Assembly: GCA_035308965.1 (NCBI GenBank)
Contig: DATGFN010000052.1
Span: 1 to 64,000, forward strand
Reading direction: 5' to 3'
From: DASYXZ01 sp035308965
GTDB taxonomy: Bacteria > Acidobacteriota > Terriglobia > UBA7540
Length of the DNA stretch: 64,000 nucleotides
Position 1 is the first letter of the stretch. Every line of letters starts with the position of its first letter. A program made the translations under genes and the position numbers. Positions 7,865 to 16,192 of the stretch are shown here, piece after piece. Below the pieces are notes generated by a model. That model was not told where the DNA came from. It made no database searches and worked only from the letters and a program-made list of their open reading frames with translations.

Positions 7865-10225
7865 TCAGGCCGCCTGGCATTCGCTCGCCATCTTTACAAC
7901 ATCGCCTGCTCCCGTGGTCTCGCCGCCTTCTGCTTTCTGATTTCTGCTTTCTGCTTTCTTCGCCCCCAAAGTGAAATAAAACGTGGAACCCTTATCCAGT
8001 TCCGCCTCTGCCCAAATCCTCCCACCGTGCCGGTTAATAATCCGCTGTACGGTGGCCAGACCGATTCCCGTGCCTTCAAATTCCTCGGCGCGATGCAGCC
8101 GCTGAAAGACACCGAATAGCTTATCGGCATATTTCATGTTGAAGCCGACCCCGTTATCACGCACAAAGATTGCCGTGTCACCGTTCATCTCCATCGCTCC
8201 GACTTCGATCATCGCATGGGCGCGAGGCCGCGAATACTTTGCCGCGTTGGAGAGGAGGTTGATAAATACCTGCTCGACCAAGCGGGCATCACAGCGGACC
8301 AAAGGCAGAGCTCCAATTTTCCACTCGATGGAGCGCGCCGCGGTCTCGCGCTGAAGCTCGCCCGCCACTTTATCGGCCAACACGGCCAAATCGGTTGGCT
8401 CCAGGTTCAGCTCCTTGCGCCCCAGGCGCGCCAGGTTTAACAAATCATCCACCAACCTGCCCATGTGGGTTGTGCTGGCGCGAATCCGCACAACAAACCG
8501 TTTTCCTTCCGGCGTCAAATCGAGAGTCTCTTCCTCGAGCATTTTGGCAAAACCGTCGATGTGCCGCAGCGGCGCGCGCAGATCGTGCGCCACAGAATAA
8601 GAAAACGATTCCAGCTCCTTGTTGATGGCTTCGAGTTCGGCGGTGCGCAGCACGACGCGATGTTCGAGTTCCTGATTGAGCAGGCGAATCTCAGTCGCGT
8701 CCCGGATCAGGGCTTCCTCCGCCTGTTTGCGCTCGGTAATCTCGCTCAGCACCACGACGCCGCCCCGCATCACTCCCGCTTGGTCGCGCAGCGGCGTCCC
8801 TGTAGCGCTTACCCACACGCCGGCGGGACGAATGTCATTGCGCACGAACATCTCTTCCTTATTCGCCACCTCGCCGCGCACCGCGCGCGCCAGCGGCACT
8901 CGCGAGGCCGGATAGGGAGTGATTTTGTCGGGCAGGTAAAAGCCGTATTTCTCCGTCAGTTGATCGATGGGAACATCCATGGCTCCCAGGCCCAGGATGG
9001 CCTCGGCGGCGGGATTCCAGTTCAGGAACTTCCCGTTTTCATCGGCGACGATCACCCCGTCTCCCATGCTGCTCAAAATGGACTGAAATAGTTCGGTCTG
9101 CTTGCGCAGGCTTTCCACCGACACGGCCAACTCTTTGGCGTCCCGGATCAGGGCTTCCTCCGCCTGCTTGCGTTCGGTAATCTCGCTCAACACCACGACA
9201 CCGCCTCGCATCACTCCCGCTTGGTCGCGCAGCGGCGTCCCGGTGGCGCTTACCCACACTCCGGCGGGACGCACGTCATTGCGGACATACATCTCTTCTT
9301 TACTGGTGACCTCTCCCCGCACCGCGCGCGCCAGCGGAACTTGCGAGGCGGGATAGCGGCTGGTTTTGTCAGGCAGGTAAAATCCATATTTCTCAGTTAG
9401 CTTGTCCATCGGCACGTCCATCGCACCCAATCCCAGGATCTGCTCGGCGGCCGGATTCCAGGTGATAAACTTGCCTTTCTCGTCGGCCACGATCACGCCA
9501 TCTCCCATGCTGCGCAGGATCGATTCAAATATCTCGGTTTGCTTGCGCAGTCCCTCCACCGACAATGCCAGGTCGTTTCCACCTCGAGCCCGCTGGGCGA
9601 TCTCGCGATTGAGAAGGACGAAGGCGGCCAGCAGCAAGGCAACTCCCAGCGCGCCACCCACGAATAACACCCTGGCCGTTACCTGGGCCTGTGAAGCGGC
9701 CTCGGAGCTCAAGCGAACGAAGTTGCGCCCCTCCCGGCTGTCAACTTAATTCAGAATGGTCCGTATTTGCTCCATGGTGGTTAGCCCGCGGTCGGTCAAG
9801 ACCACGGCTTGAGCCGCGTCGAAGCCGCGTTCTCTGCGGAGGTCCACGGTCTGCTTGAGCTCGGCGAGCTTGCGTGCGATCAACGGCTCCAGCGCATCCA
9901 GGCTTTCTTGTTCTTCCACGTCGCCGGCAGACAGGGTGCGGACCTCTTTGACGGTCGGGTCGAGGCCGGCCAGGGCGGAGAAATATGGTTCCAGGTAATG
10001 CTCCTCTCCGGTAATCAAGTATCCCCGCTGCCCCGCTTCGGCGTCCCTGAGCTCGGCCAGCAGGCGCTGAAAATCTTTTTGAACCGCGTTGCTGCGCTGC
10101 CTCGATTCACCGGACTTCACCAGCAGCACGGTGCTGCGGTAGGAGAACAGGCCGATCATGATCATCAGGGCGAGCGCCAGCGCAAACGCGCAGGTGACGA
10201 GAGTTCTTAGTCCGGTCAATTTCAT
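7865..10225 (-). pseudogene. CHASE3-PAS-PAS histidine kinase split by an in-frame stop
   Basis: From the ATG at 10225 (AAGGAA 9 nt upstream) one frame runs to 7865, interrupted only by TAA at 9746-9748. The first piece (about 159 aa) has a transmembrane helix and a CHASE3 sensor domain (R-D-A-E-A-G-Q-R-G-Y-L-I-T-G-E). The second piece resumes 12 codons later with the second transmembrane helix, then two PAS domains that are near-perfect copies of each other, HisKA (S-V-A-H-D-L-R-A-P-L) and HATPase (D-N-G-V-G-F, G-T-G-I-G-L-A). Joined, they give a ~786-codon membrane kinase. The second piece has only a TTG at 9712 and no clear ribosome site. Either the gene is recently inactivated, the stop is read through, or the base is an error. 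Domains after the stop show no further decay. Confidence 0.85.
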
Positions 10226-10737
10226 GGGGGTCAATTCCTTGTTTCGGAAAAATTTATTCGGCCGGCGACATCAATATGCGGCGACCTATCATCCCCGCCT
10301 CAATTTCCTTGTCGATGCCCGAATATCCACCCGCGAGGTCAATAGTGCTCACCTGAGAAGCCCCCGCTCGACCGCGCGGGATTCATCCCAAAGCTTTTTC
10401 GGCTGATCGGGGATTTACATGAGAGAACTTTTTCGTTTGGAGAGTTCCTCTCCAGGATTTCGCGATGCGCTCTTGTTTTAGCCCGTCATGGCCCAACTCC
10501 CGTCAGCGCCTTCCGGATGTCTCCCAACCGACGCCGGTCTGGCAGGCAAGTTTTGACTTAAATGTGCATAACAATTATTTCCTCGGTGGTACGGGGAGGC
10601 GGGATATGTGAAATTATGTCAGGCAGGCGCCGGGGCGGGGGATTTTCAACTGGTGGATTCGCCCTGCGATGGCTTCCATCTAGGTTGCAGCTCGCAATGC
10701 CGAAGTCGAACCGAGGTTCGCCACTGCTCCGTTCATC
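10226..10737. other. Intergenic region without a recognisable gene
   Basis: About 510 bp between the split kinase and the dead permease fragment. I see no conserved ORF on either strand and only a short hairpin near 10440. It presumably holds the promoter for the kinase, but no strong -35/-10 pair stands out. Confidence 0.6.
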
Positions 10738-10938
10738 TCACGTGCGGCGTTCCGCCTCGGCGCGATTGAGCCCGGAACACTCCAAATCATCGGCGCGGTG
10801 CTGGATGTACGACCGAAGCCCGCCCTAAGTCTCGACATTCAGTTTGGGTCGATGAAAAAGGGCGGCGGAATGGATGCGAAGGGAATCGATGAGTCTAATA
10901 TTTTTTCCGGTTGCGCGGAAAGCGCAAAACGGATGGCC
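10738..10938 (-). pseudogene. Dead copy of the PadR/ADOP junction (permease 5' end)
   Basis: On the minus strand this segment matches the end of the padR-like gene and the first ~65 codons of the permease (around 13640-13440). The match includes S-A-L-S-A-Q-P-E then the permease N terminus and the conserved stretch H-R-A-D-D-L-E-R. Decay is clear: the permease ATG has become ATT, the GGAGG ribosome site has become GGAAAAA, and a Glu codon in the N-terminal helix is TAG. It starts directly after the stop of the intact permease, as expected if a second PadR-ADOP cassette once stood in tandem and was largely deleted. Confidence 0.85.
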
Positions 10939-10952
10939 GCCGCGAGCCGTAG

Positions 10953-13610
10953 TCACTCCTCGCGCAGAAGTTGGATCGGATCAATTGACAGCGCGCGTAA
11001 CGCCGGAATCCAGGTGGCCAGCAGCCCCACTAATGCCATGGCAAGAACAGCAGCAGCCAATACCATCGGGTCCCGCGGAGTTGCCTGAAACACAATTAAA
11101 GCCAGCACCCGGCTCGCCAGAATTCCCAGGAGCAACCCACCCGCTGAACCAAATGCCAACAATTTGACAGCCCGTCCCAGCGCCGCCTGCAACACTTCCT
11201 TGCGCCGGGCGCCGAGAGCCATGCGAATCCCCAACTCCTTTTTCCGCTTACTGACCGAGTACGCAGCCATTCCAAAGATGCCGGTGATAGAGAGCAGCGC
11301 GCCCATCACGCCCATTACACCCAGCGTCTGCGTGGCCAAACGTGGGCCAAAGAAAGCTGTATCCAATCCCTCGTACCACGTCTCGATGATGAAAGGCAGG
11401 CCCGCATCCACGTCCCGGAGTTTGGCCCTGATCGATGCCGCCAGTTGCTGCGGATCGCGGCCGGAGCGTATCAGCAACCAGGTTTCACCAGTAGGGGATT
11501 GCAGGATGGGCAGATATGCCGCCGGCTTCGGATCTTCGGTAAGGTGATCGTATTTTCCATTTTCTGCTACGCCCACCACCTGGATGCGCGCGCCTTCCCG
11601 CATCTTAAAATATTGGCCCATCGCGCCGGTTACGGAACCGAAAATCCTGCGCGCGAATTCCGGGTTGATCACGGCCACGCGCGGCGCGGATGAATCGTCA
11701 TGCCAGGTGAACGTCCTGCCAAGCAGCATGGCAGTACCGGCGGCACGGAAATATTGGGGAGATATTTTGAACATGTCGGCCCGGAAAGTTTCCTTTCCTT
11801 GCCTCAAATCGGCGGCTTCGTTGTCGAATATCAGATCGTCTTTCGAGTCCGCATCCTGACCCAGCGGCGTCCAATCGCTCAACCCCACCGACTCCACTCC
11901 AGGAATCGTCTCCAGAGCTTCGAGGATACGTTTTTGCACTTCAGGCACTTGGTCACCGCGGTAGGCCCCCAAAGACAGGTCTGTATCCGCCAATATGGCG
12001 TTCCGTGGTTCAAAACCGAAATTACTGTGCAGGGAACGCAAGAGGCCGCGCACGGCAACAAATGAAGCGGTGACCAGCACGGCGCAGATGGCAATTTGCG
12101 CCACCAGGAGGAGGTCGCGCAAAGGTATTCGGAGCCCAACGGGTCTGGTTGATCCCGACTTGATGACCCCATACGGATCGGTACGCAGTATCTGCCGCAC
12201 CGGAACGGCGCCAAAGAGAAATCCGCTGGCTAAAGTAAGAAGCAGAGCAACTCCATAAACATTTGCCTCGGGCGTCACCGTCACTCCGACGGGCCATCTG
12301 GGAAAAGGGTTCCACGCACTAAGCCAGGTCAGCAGCACGATGCTGCCCCAAACGCCTACGGCGCCTCCCATCAGCGAAATCAGTAGCGCTTCAGTAAAAA
12401 GTTGCCGGAGAAGGCGGATGCGGCTCGCTCCCAACGCAACTCGCAGGGCAAGTTCCCGGGAACGGTCAGCGGCGCGTGCGGCAAACAGGCTTCCCAGATT
12501 GGCGCACGCGGCCAGGAGGATTAACCCCGCCAGAAGCATCAGGCCGCCCAGAAACGCCCTGATCGGGCGGCCAAGGTAATCGCCATACAGGCCGGGACGA
12601 GCCAGGGAAAATTTCATATTGCCGTCATATTTGGGATAGTTCTTTTGCAGGTCTGAGCCAATCGAGTTCAAATCCGCTATCGCCTGTGCTTGCGTCACAC
12701 CCGCCTTCAGATGCCCCATCACCATAAAAACCCACTTGTTTTCGCGCGCGTTCAGGACATTCACCCCGTCGGTCTGCTCCTGATTGACCATGGGCAAATA
12801 GAAATCGGGATTGAAGAACAACAGGGTCCCGTGGAACTCCGGCGGGACTACTCCGATGATGGTGAAAGGTTGCTTGTTCAAAAGCACCTTGCGGCCCATC
12901 ACGCCACGATCATCCTGAAACTTGTTGTGCCAGCACGCGTAGCTAAGCACGACGAAGGGAGCGCTGTTCGGGCCACGCTCATCGGAGGCGTGAATGAGAC
13001 GGCCAAGATACGGCCGAATGCCCAACGCGTCAAAGTAGTTCCCGCTCACATAATTGCCCCAGGCGCGCGACGGATTTTCTCCCATGTCGAGCGCCCCCAT
13101 GGCGACGGAATAAGCCGCCAGACTCTCAAAACTGCGGTTGCGGTCGCGCAGTTCAAGATAGTCGGGATACGACTCGCTCGAAGTAACGTTGGCGCGCCAG
13201 ACAGCGTAAAGGCTTTCCTCCTGAGACAGCTTGAGAGGGTGCAGCAAGAACGCGTTGATGGCGCTGAACACCACTGCGTTGGCGCCGATACCCAGAGCGA
13301 GCGTCACCACGGCCACCGCAGTAAAGCCGGGAGATTTGCGCAACCTGCGCAGGCTGAAGCGCACGTCCTGAAACGTTGTCTCAATCAACGTGCCGCCCAG
13401 CGCTTCGCGGGATTCTTCTTTGAACTTCTCATGGCCTCCAAACTCGATGCGCGCGCGGCGTTCCGCCTCGGCGTGATTGAGACCGGAACGCTCCAGATCA
13501 TCGGCGCGGTGCTGGATGTGGGACCGGAGCTCTTCCTCGATCTCGGCATTCAGCTCGGACCGATGGAAAAGGGCGGCGATGCGGACGCGAAGCGAATCGA
13601 TGAGTCTCAT
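10953..13610 (-). CDS. ADOP-family FtsX-like permease
   Basis: 885 aa. The N-terminal cytosolic helical segment (about 1-70, with E-I-E-E-E-L-R-S-H-I and R-R-A-R-I-E-F-G-G) followed by R-K-S-P-G-F-T-A-V-A-V-V-T-L-A-L-G-I-G-A-N marks the acidobacterial duplicated orphan permease type. Two MacB-like periplasmic domains and two sets of FtsX transmembrane helices follow, ending in L-L-R-E-E. Such permeases resemble MacB-type ABC transporter subunits but usually lack an adjacent ATPase gene, as here; their substrate is unknown. The start ATG overlaps the stop of the upstream PadR-like gene (ATGA), so expression is coupled to the regulator. Confidence 0.93.
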   Translation of the reverse strand: MRLIDSLRVRIAALFHRSELNAEIEEELRSHIQHRADDLERSGLNHAEAERRARIEFGGHEKFKEESREALGGTLIETTFQDVRFSLRRLRKSPGFTAVAVVTLALGIGANAVVFSAINAFLLHPLKLSQEESLYAVWRANVTSSESYPDYLELRDRNRSFESLAAYSVAMGALDMGENPSRAWGNYVSGNYFDALGIRPYLGRLIHASDERGPNSAPFVVLSYACWHNKFQDDRGVMGRKVLLNKQPFTIIGVVPPEFHGTLLFFNPDFYLPMVNQEQTDGVNVLNARENKWVFMVMGHLKAGVTQAQAIADLNSIGSDLQKNYPKYDGNMKFSLARPGLYGDYLGRPIRAFLGGLMLLAGLILLAACANLGSLFAARAADRSRELALRVALGASRIRLLRQLFTEALLISLMGGAVGVWGSIVLLTWLSAWNPFPRWPVGVTVTPEANVYGVALLLTLASGFLFGAVPVRQILRTDPYGVIKSGSTRPVGLRIPLRDLLLVAQIAICAVLVTASFVAVRGLLRSLHSNFGFEPRNAILADTDLSLGAYRGDQVPEVQKRILEALETIPGVESVGLSDWTPLGQDADSKDDLIFDNEAADLRQGKETFRADMFKISPQYFRAAGTAMLLGRTFTWHDDSSAPRVAVINPEFARRIFGSVTGAMGQYFKMREGARIQVVGVAENGKYDHLTEDPKPAAYLPILQSPTGETWLLIRSGRDPQQLAASIRAKLRDVDAGLPFIIETWYEGLDTAFFGPRLATQTLGVMGVMGALLSITGIFGMAAYSVSKRKKELGIRMALGARRKEVLQAALGRAVKLLAFGSAGGLLLGILASRVLALIVFQATPRDPMVLAAAVLAMALVGLLATWIPALRALSIDPIQLLREE

Positions 13611-13948
13611 ATTTCCTCCGGTTGCGCGGAAAGCGCGGACCCGATGGCAGCCACCAGCCGATTCCAGTTGGCGGTCTCCTCACGCAGGCGCTTGCGGCCC
13701 GCGGTGGTAAGTTCGTAGAATTTGGCGCGGCGGTTGTTCTCCGATGTACCCCAGCTCGCCTTAAGCAGCCCTTGGCGAACAAGGCGAAACAGCCCGGGAT
13801 ATAGGGCGCCTTGTTCAATCAATAGAGCGTTGCCGGAAATCTGCCCGATGCGGAGAAGGATTCCATACCCATGCAGCGGGCCGATGGAAACCGCCCGCAA
13901 GATGAGGAGATCGAGTGTGCCGGGAAGCAGTTGTGCCTGGTCGTTCAT
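13607..13948 (-). CDS. PadR-family transcriptional regulator
   Basis: 113 aa with the PadR winged-helix pattern: L-L-P-G-T-L-D-L-L-I-L-R-A-V near the N terminus, G-P-L-H-G-Y-G-I in the second helix, Q-G-A-L-Y-P-G-L-F-R-L in the recognition helix and R-A-K-F-Y-E-L-T-T-A-G-R in the wing. It has a GGAGG-type ribosome site 5-8 nt before the ATG. Its stop overlaps the permease start. PadR proteins of this genomic context are thought to control the adjacent ADOP gene; three TTAGGAG-type boxes in its own promoter suggest autoregulation. Confidence 0.92.
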   Translation of the reverse strand: MNDQAQLLPGTLDLLILRAVSIGPLHGYGILLRIGQISGNALLIEQGALYPGLFRLVRQGLLKASWGTSENNRRAKFYELTTAGRKRLREETANWNRLVAAIGSALSAQPEEI

Positions 13949-13953
13949 CCGCC

Positions 13954-14000
13954 CTCCTAAGATGGTTAGGAGGATAAAGCCATCTCTCCTAAGCTGTCAA
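13954..14000 (-). promoter_or_regulatory. Sigma70-like promoter with PadR-type operator boxes
   Basis: On the minus strand TTGACA (14000-13995) and TTATCC (13977-13972) are separated by exactly 17 nt. Three copies of the heptamer TTAGGAG overlap this region: 13992-13986 in the spacer, and an inverted pair at 13972-13966 and 13960-13954 forming a 7-bp palindrome with a 5-nt centre. The boxes are placed so that a bound dimer would cover the -10 region. That PadR binds here is an inference. Confidence 0.7.
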
Positions 14001-14077
14001 GGAGAAAATAAACGGGCCAGTTGGTTTCGCGAAACCCAAGTGAATGAACGCAAACTATTTTGTGGCTTATAGGTATT

Positions 14078-14153
14078 TGGTGGACCTGGAGGGGTTCGAA
14101 CCCTCGACCTCATGACTGCCAGTCATGCGCGCTCCCAACTGCGCCACAGGCCC
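14078..14153 (-). tRNA. tRNA-Ala (GGC)
   Basis: 76 nt including encoded CCA. Acceptor GGGCCTG pairs with CAGGTCC and gives the G3-U70 pair that identifies alanine tRNAs. The anticodon stem CATGA/TCATG encloses loop CTGGCAG, anticodon GGC. The T arm contains GGTTCGAACCC. The following stretch 14154-14462 (about 310 bp) holds no gene I can support. Confidence 0.97.
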
Positions 14154-14462
14154 AACCGGAAAATGCCTCTGGGGGTGTGACCGGCTCAGAAGCAGTAGAT
14201 GCCCGATGTTTATTTGTAGCATGGCGAGAACCGAAGAGTCAATGAAGGCTTACTGGGGCCCCGGTCCGCGCTCCCAGGGAAATTAGGACGCTACCTTATA
14301 TGAGAGCTTCGCTTAATTTGCCGGGGGAACTTTTTGTTTATTGTTCCATCGACTCTCCCCCTCAAAATGCCTTACTGATGATACTATTTCGGCCGATGTG
14401 CGGGGCGCTGGCAGCATTTTTTTGCCTCTTTTGTTCAAAAGGCCGGTGATCGCACCCTGACT

Positions 14463-15380
14463 ATGCCCAAACCCACTGTCGAAATCACAACCAGCGGCCG
14501 CGGAGGTTCCATTCTTTACAAAGATGGAGACAAAGCCATTAAGTTTGACTGGGAATTTGCGCTTCCCCCCGCTTTGGCCCTGATCTTTGGGCACACATCA
14601 CAACATTGGGACAAGAACTTTCCCTGGGCGTCCGCACGACAAGAGGAAATTTACAAATATGTCGCGGAAGAGGTGGTTCGCCAAAAGGCTCCGGAATCAG
14701 CTTACGAGATTGATCTTGATTCGGGAACCCTGACCATCCTCATGGCCGGGTTTGCCCAACGCGCGAAACCTCTGAACCGATTCATGGCCAGCCTGACGAC
14801 CAAGCCCACTGGCAGCGCCGACCAGTACGACATTGCGGCAATCGGCGAACTGACAAAGTCTGAACGCAAACAGGCGGTTGAATTGATCACGACGCGCGGA
14901 GGGGTCACTTGGCGAGAAGTAGAAGCTCTCGCGGCCATTGGTACTCCGGAAGCGCGAGCGGCGATTGATGCCGCATCCGAGGACCATCTGTCGATCGACA
15001 CCCGCCTGGCCGCCGCTGAAGTCATGAATCGGGGGGGGCGGCGTGCGGACTTTGACATTTTTCTTGCCCGGCAAATTCGCCAACTTAGTAATCCTGCTAA
15101 TGGGCTGTCGCGCGCCCTGGAAATCGCCTCGCGCCACCCCAGCGAAACGGTGAAGCAGGCATTGCTTTGGGCCAGCTATAACGCCACCGAATGCGCTCCC
15201 CATTGTGCCGGCTTGTTACTCACTCTGGCTGGTTTGGGTCAAGAGCCGTTTGATGACCATTTTAAACTGATGCTGCAAAAGCTGGATCTGCACAACAGCT
15301 ATTTTGACCGCAAGGCGGCGTTCGAGGAACTCTGCAAAATCCTGAAAATGGACCTTGATTCCGACACTGCGAATTACTGA
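14463..15380 (+). CDS. Uncharacterised 305-aa protein
   Basis: I do not recognise this family. The N-terminal ~110 residues are mixed alpha/beta (E-I-T-T-S-G-R-G-G-S-I-L-Y), and residues 125-300 are helical with a repeat-like feel (E-V-E-A-L-A-A-I-G-T-P-E-A-R-A-A-I-D-A-A), suggesting HEAT-type helices. No signal peptide or membrane helix is visible. The ATG has no strong ribosome site. It lies just upstream of, and in the same direction as, a CbrC-like gene, and the pair may be co-transcribed (about 157 bp apart). Confidence 0.7.
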   Translation: MPKPTVEITTSGRGGSILYKDGDKAIKFDWEFALPPALALIFGHTSQHWDKNFPWASARQEEIYKYVAEEVVRQKAPESAYEIDLDSGTLTILMAGFAQRAKPLNRFMASLTTKPTGSADQYDIAAIGELTKSERKQAVELITTRGGVTWREVEALAAIGTPEARAAIDAASEDHLSIDTRLAAAEVMNRGGRRADFDIFLARQIRQLSNPANGLSRALEIASRHPSETVKQALLWASYNATECAPHCAGLLLTLAGLGQEPFDDHFKLMLQKLDLHNSYFDRKAAFEELCKILKMDLDSDTANY

Positions 15381-15537
15381 GGATTACCAGCACGGCTGGC
15401 GACGAGCTTTGTTGCAGTTGCCGGCCGGAGACTTTTCACCGACCACGGATCGTTGCTCCACTGTTATACTGCCGAACTGATTTGAAACCCACACCCAGAT
15501 TCTGTCGTTGAGTTTGAATGCTCTGAAGAGTTTGCGA

Positions 15538-16092
15538 ATGGACATTCCGGTTTTCAAATATCATCCTGATCCTCTCCTCAGCGGCAGCATCGAGATATCA
15601 AAGAAAAAGTGCGTCTGCTGCAAAAAAGCGCGGGGCTATATTTACACCGGCCCAACTTACTGCGAGGAGGATCTTGAGCGGGTGATTTGCCCGTGGTGCA
15701 TTTCCGACGGTACCGCACACGCGAAATATGACGCCACGTTCGTCGACGAGTCTGTTTTCACCGATGATATTCCGGCGGCTGTAATCGAGGAAATCACCCA
15801 GCGCACCCCCGGCTACAGCTCCTGGCAAAGTGAGCGATGGTTATCCTGTTGTCGGGACGCCATGGCGTTTCTTGAGCCAGTCGGATTGACGGAAATCCGC
15901 AGGCGATATGCGGGTTTGGAAGATAAAGTTCTGGCGGGCATTAGCGAAGACCTAAATCTTTCCCAAGTCGCGGCCGGGCGGATGCTGGAGTCGCTCAAGA
16001 GAGACGCGGGCCCCACCGCCTATGTTTTCCAGTGCCTGCGTTGCCATTCGTATAAGACATTCGTGGACGGAATATTCGACATCAGCGCCTGA
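15538..16092 (+). CDS. CbrC family (UPF0167) protein
   Basis: 184 aa from the ATG at 15538; a TTG 10 codons earlier is less likely because family members begin close to M-D-I-P-V-F-K-Y-H-P-D-P. Typical CbrC features are visible: the P-x-F-x-Y-H-P-D-P start, S-I-E followed by a cysteine cluster C-V-C-C, R-G-Y-I-Y-T-G-P, then C-P-W-C, C-C-R-D and a final C-L-R-C-H pair. The Cys pairs probably bind metal. In E. coli CbrC is linked to colicin E2 tolerance; its biochemical role is unknown. Confidence 0.88.
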   Translation: MDIPVFKYHPDPLLSGSIEISKKKCVCCKKARGYIYTGPTYCEEDLERVICPWCISDGTAHAKYDATFVDESVFTDDIPAAVIEEITQRTPGYSSWQSERWLSCCRDAMAFLEPVGLTEIRRRYAGLEDKVLAGISEDLNLSQVAAGRMLESLKRDAGPTAYVFQCLRCHSYKTFVDGIFDISA

Positions 16093-16192
16093 TTGATTCT
16101 CGACGGCAGCACCAACTATTCTCAATATCAACCAAAGCATGGCGGCCTATTAGACTGAATAATCCTGCTGGCGGGTGGCGCGGTTAGGGACC

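Noticed and set aside
7890..7980. Short CTGCTTTCT-type reiteration at the end of the split kinase
   Set aside because: Low-complexity filler sequence inside the end of the kinase frame; too short and irregular to call a repeat element.
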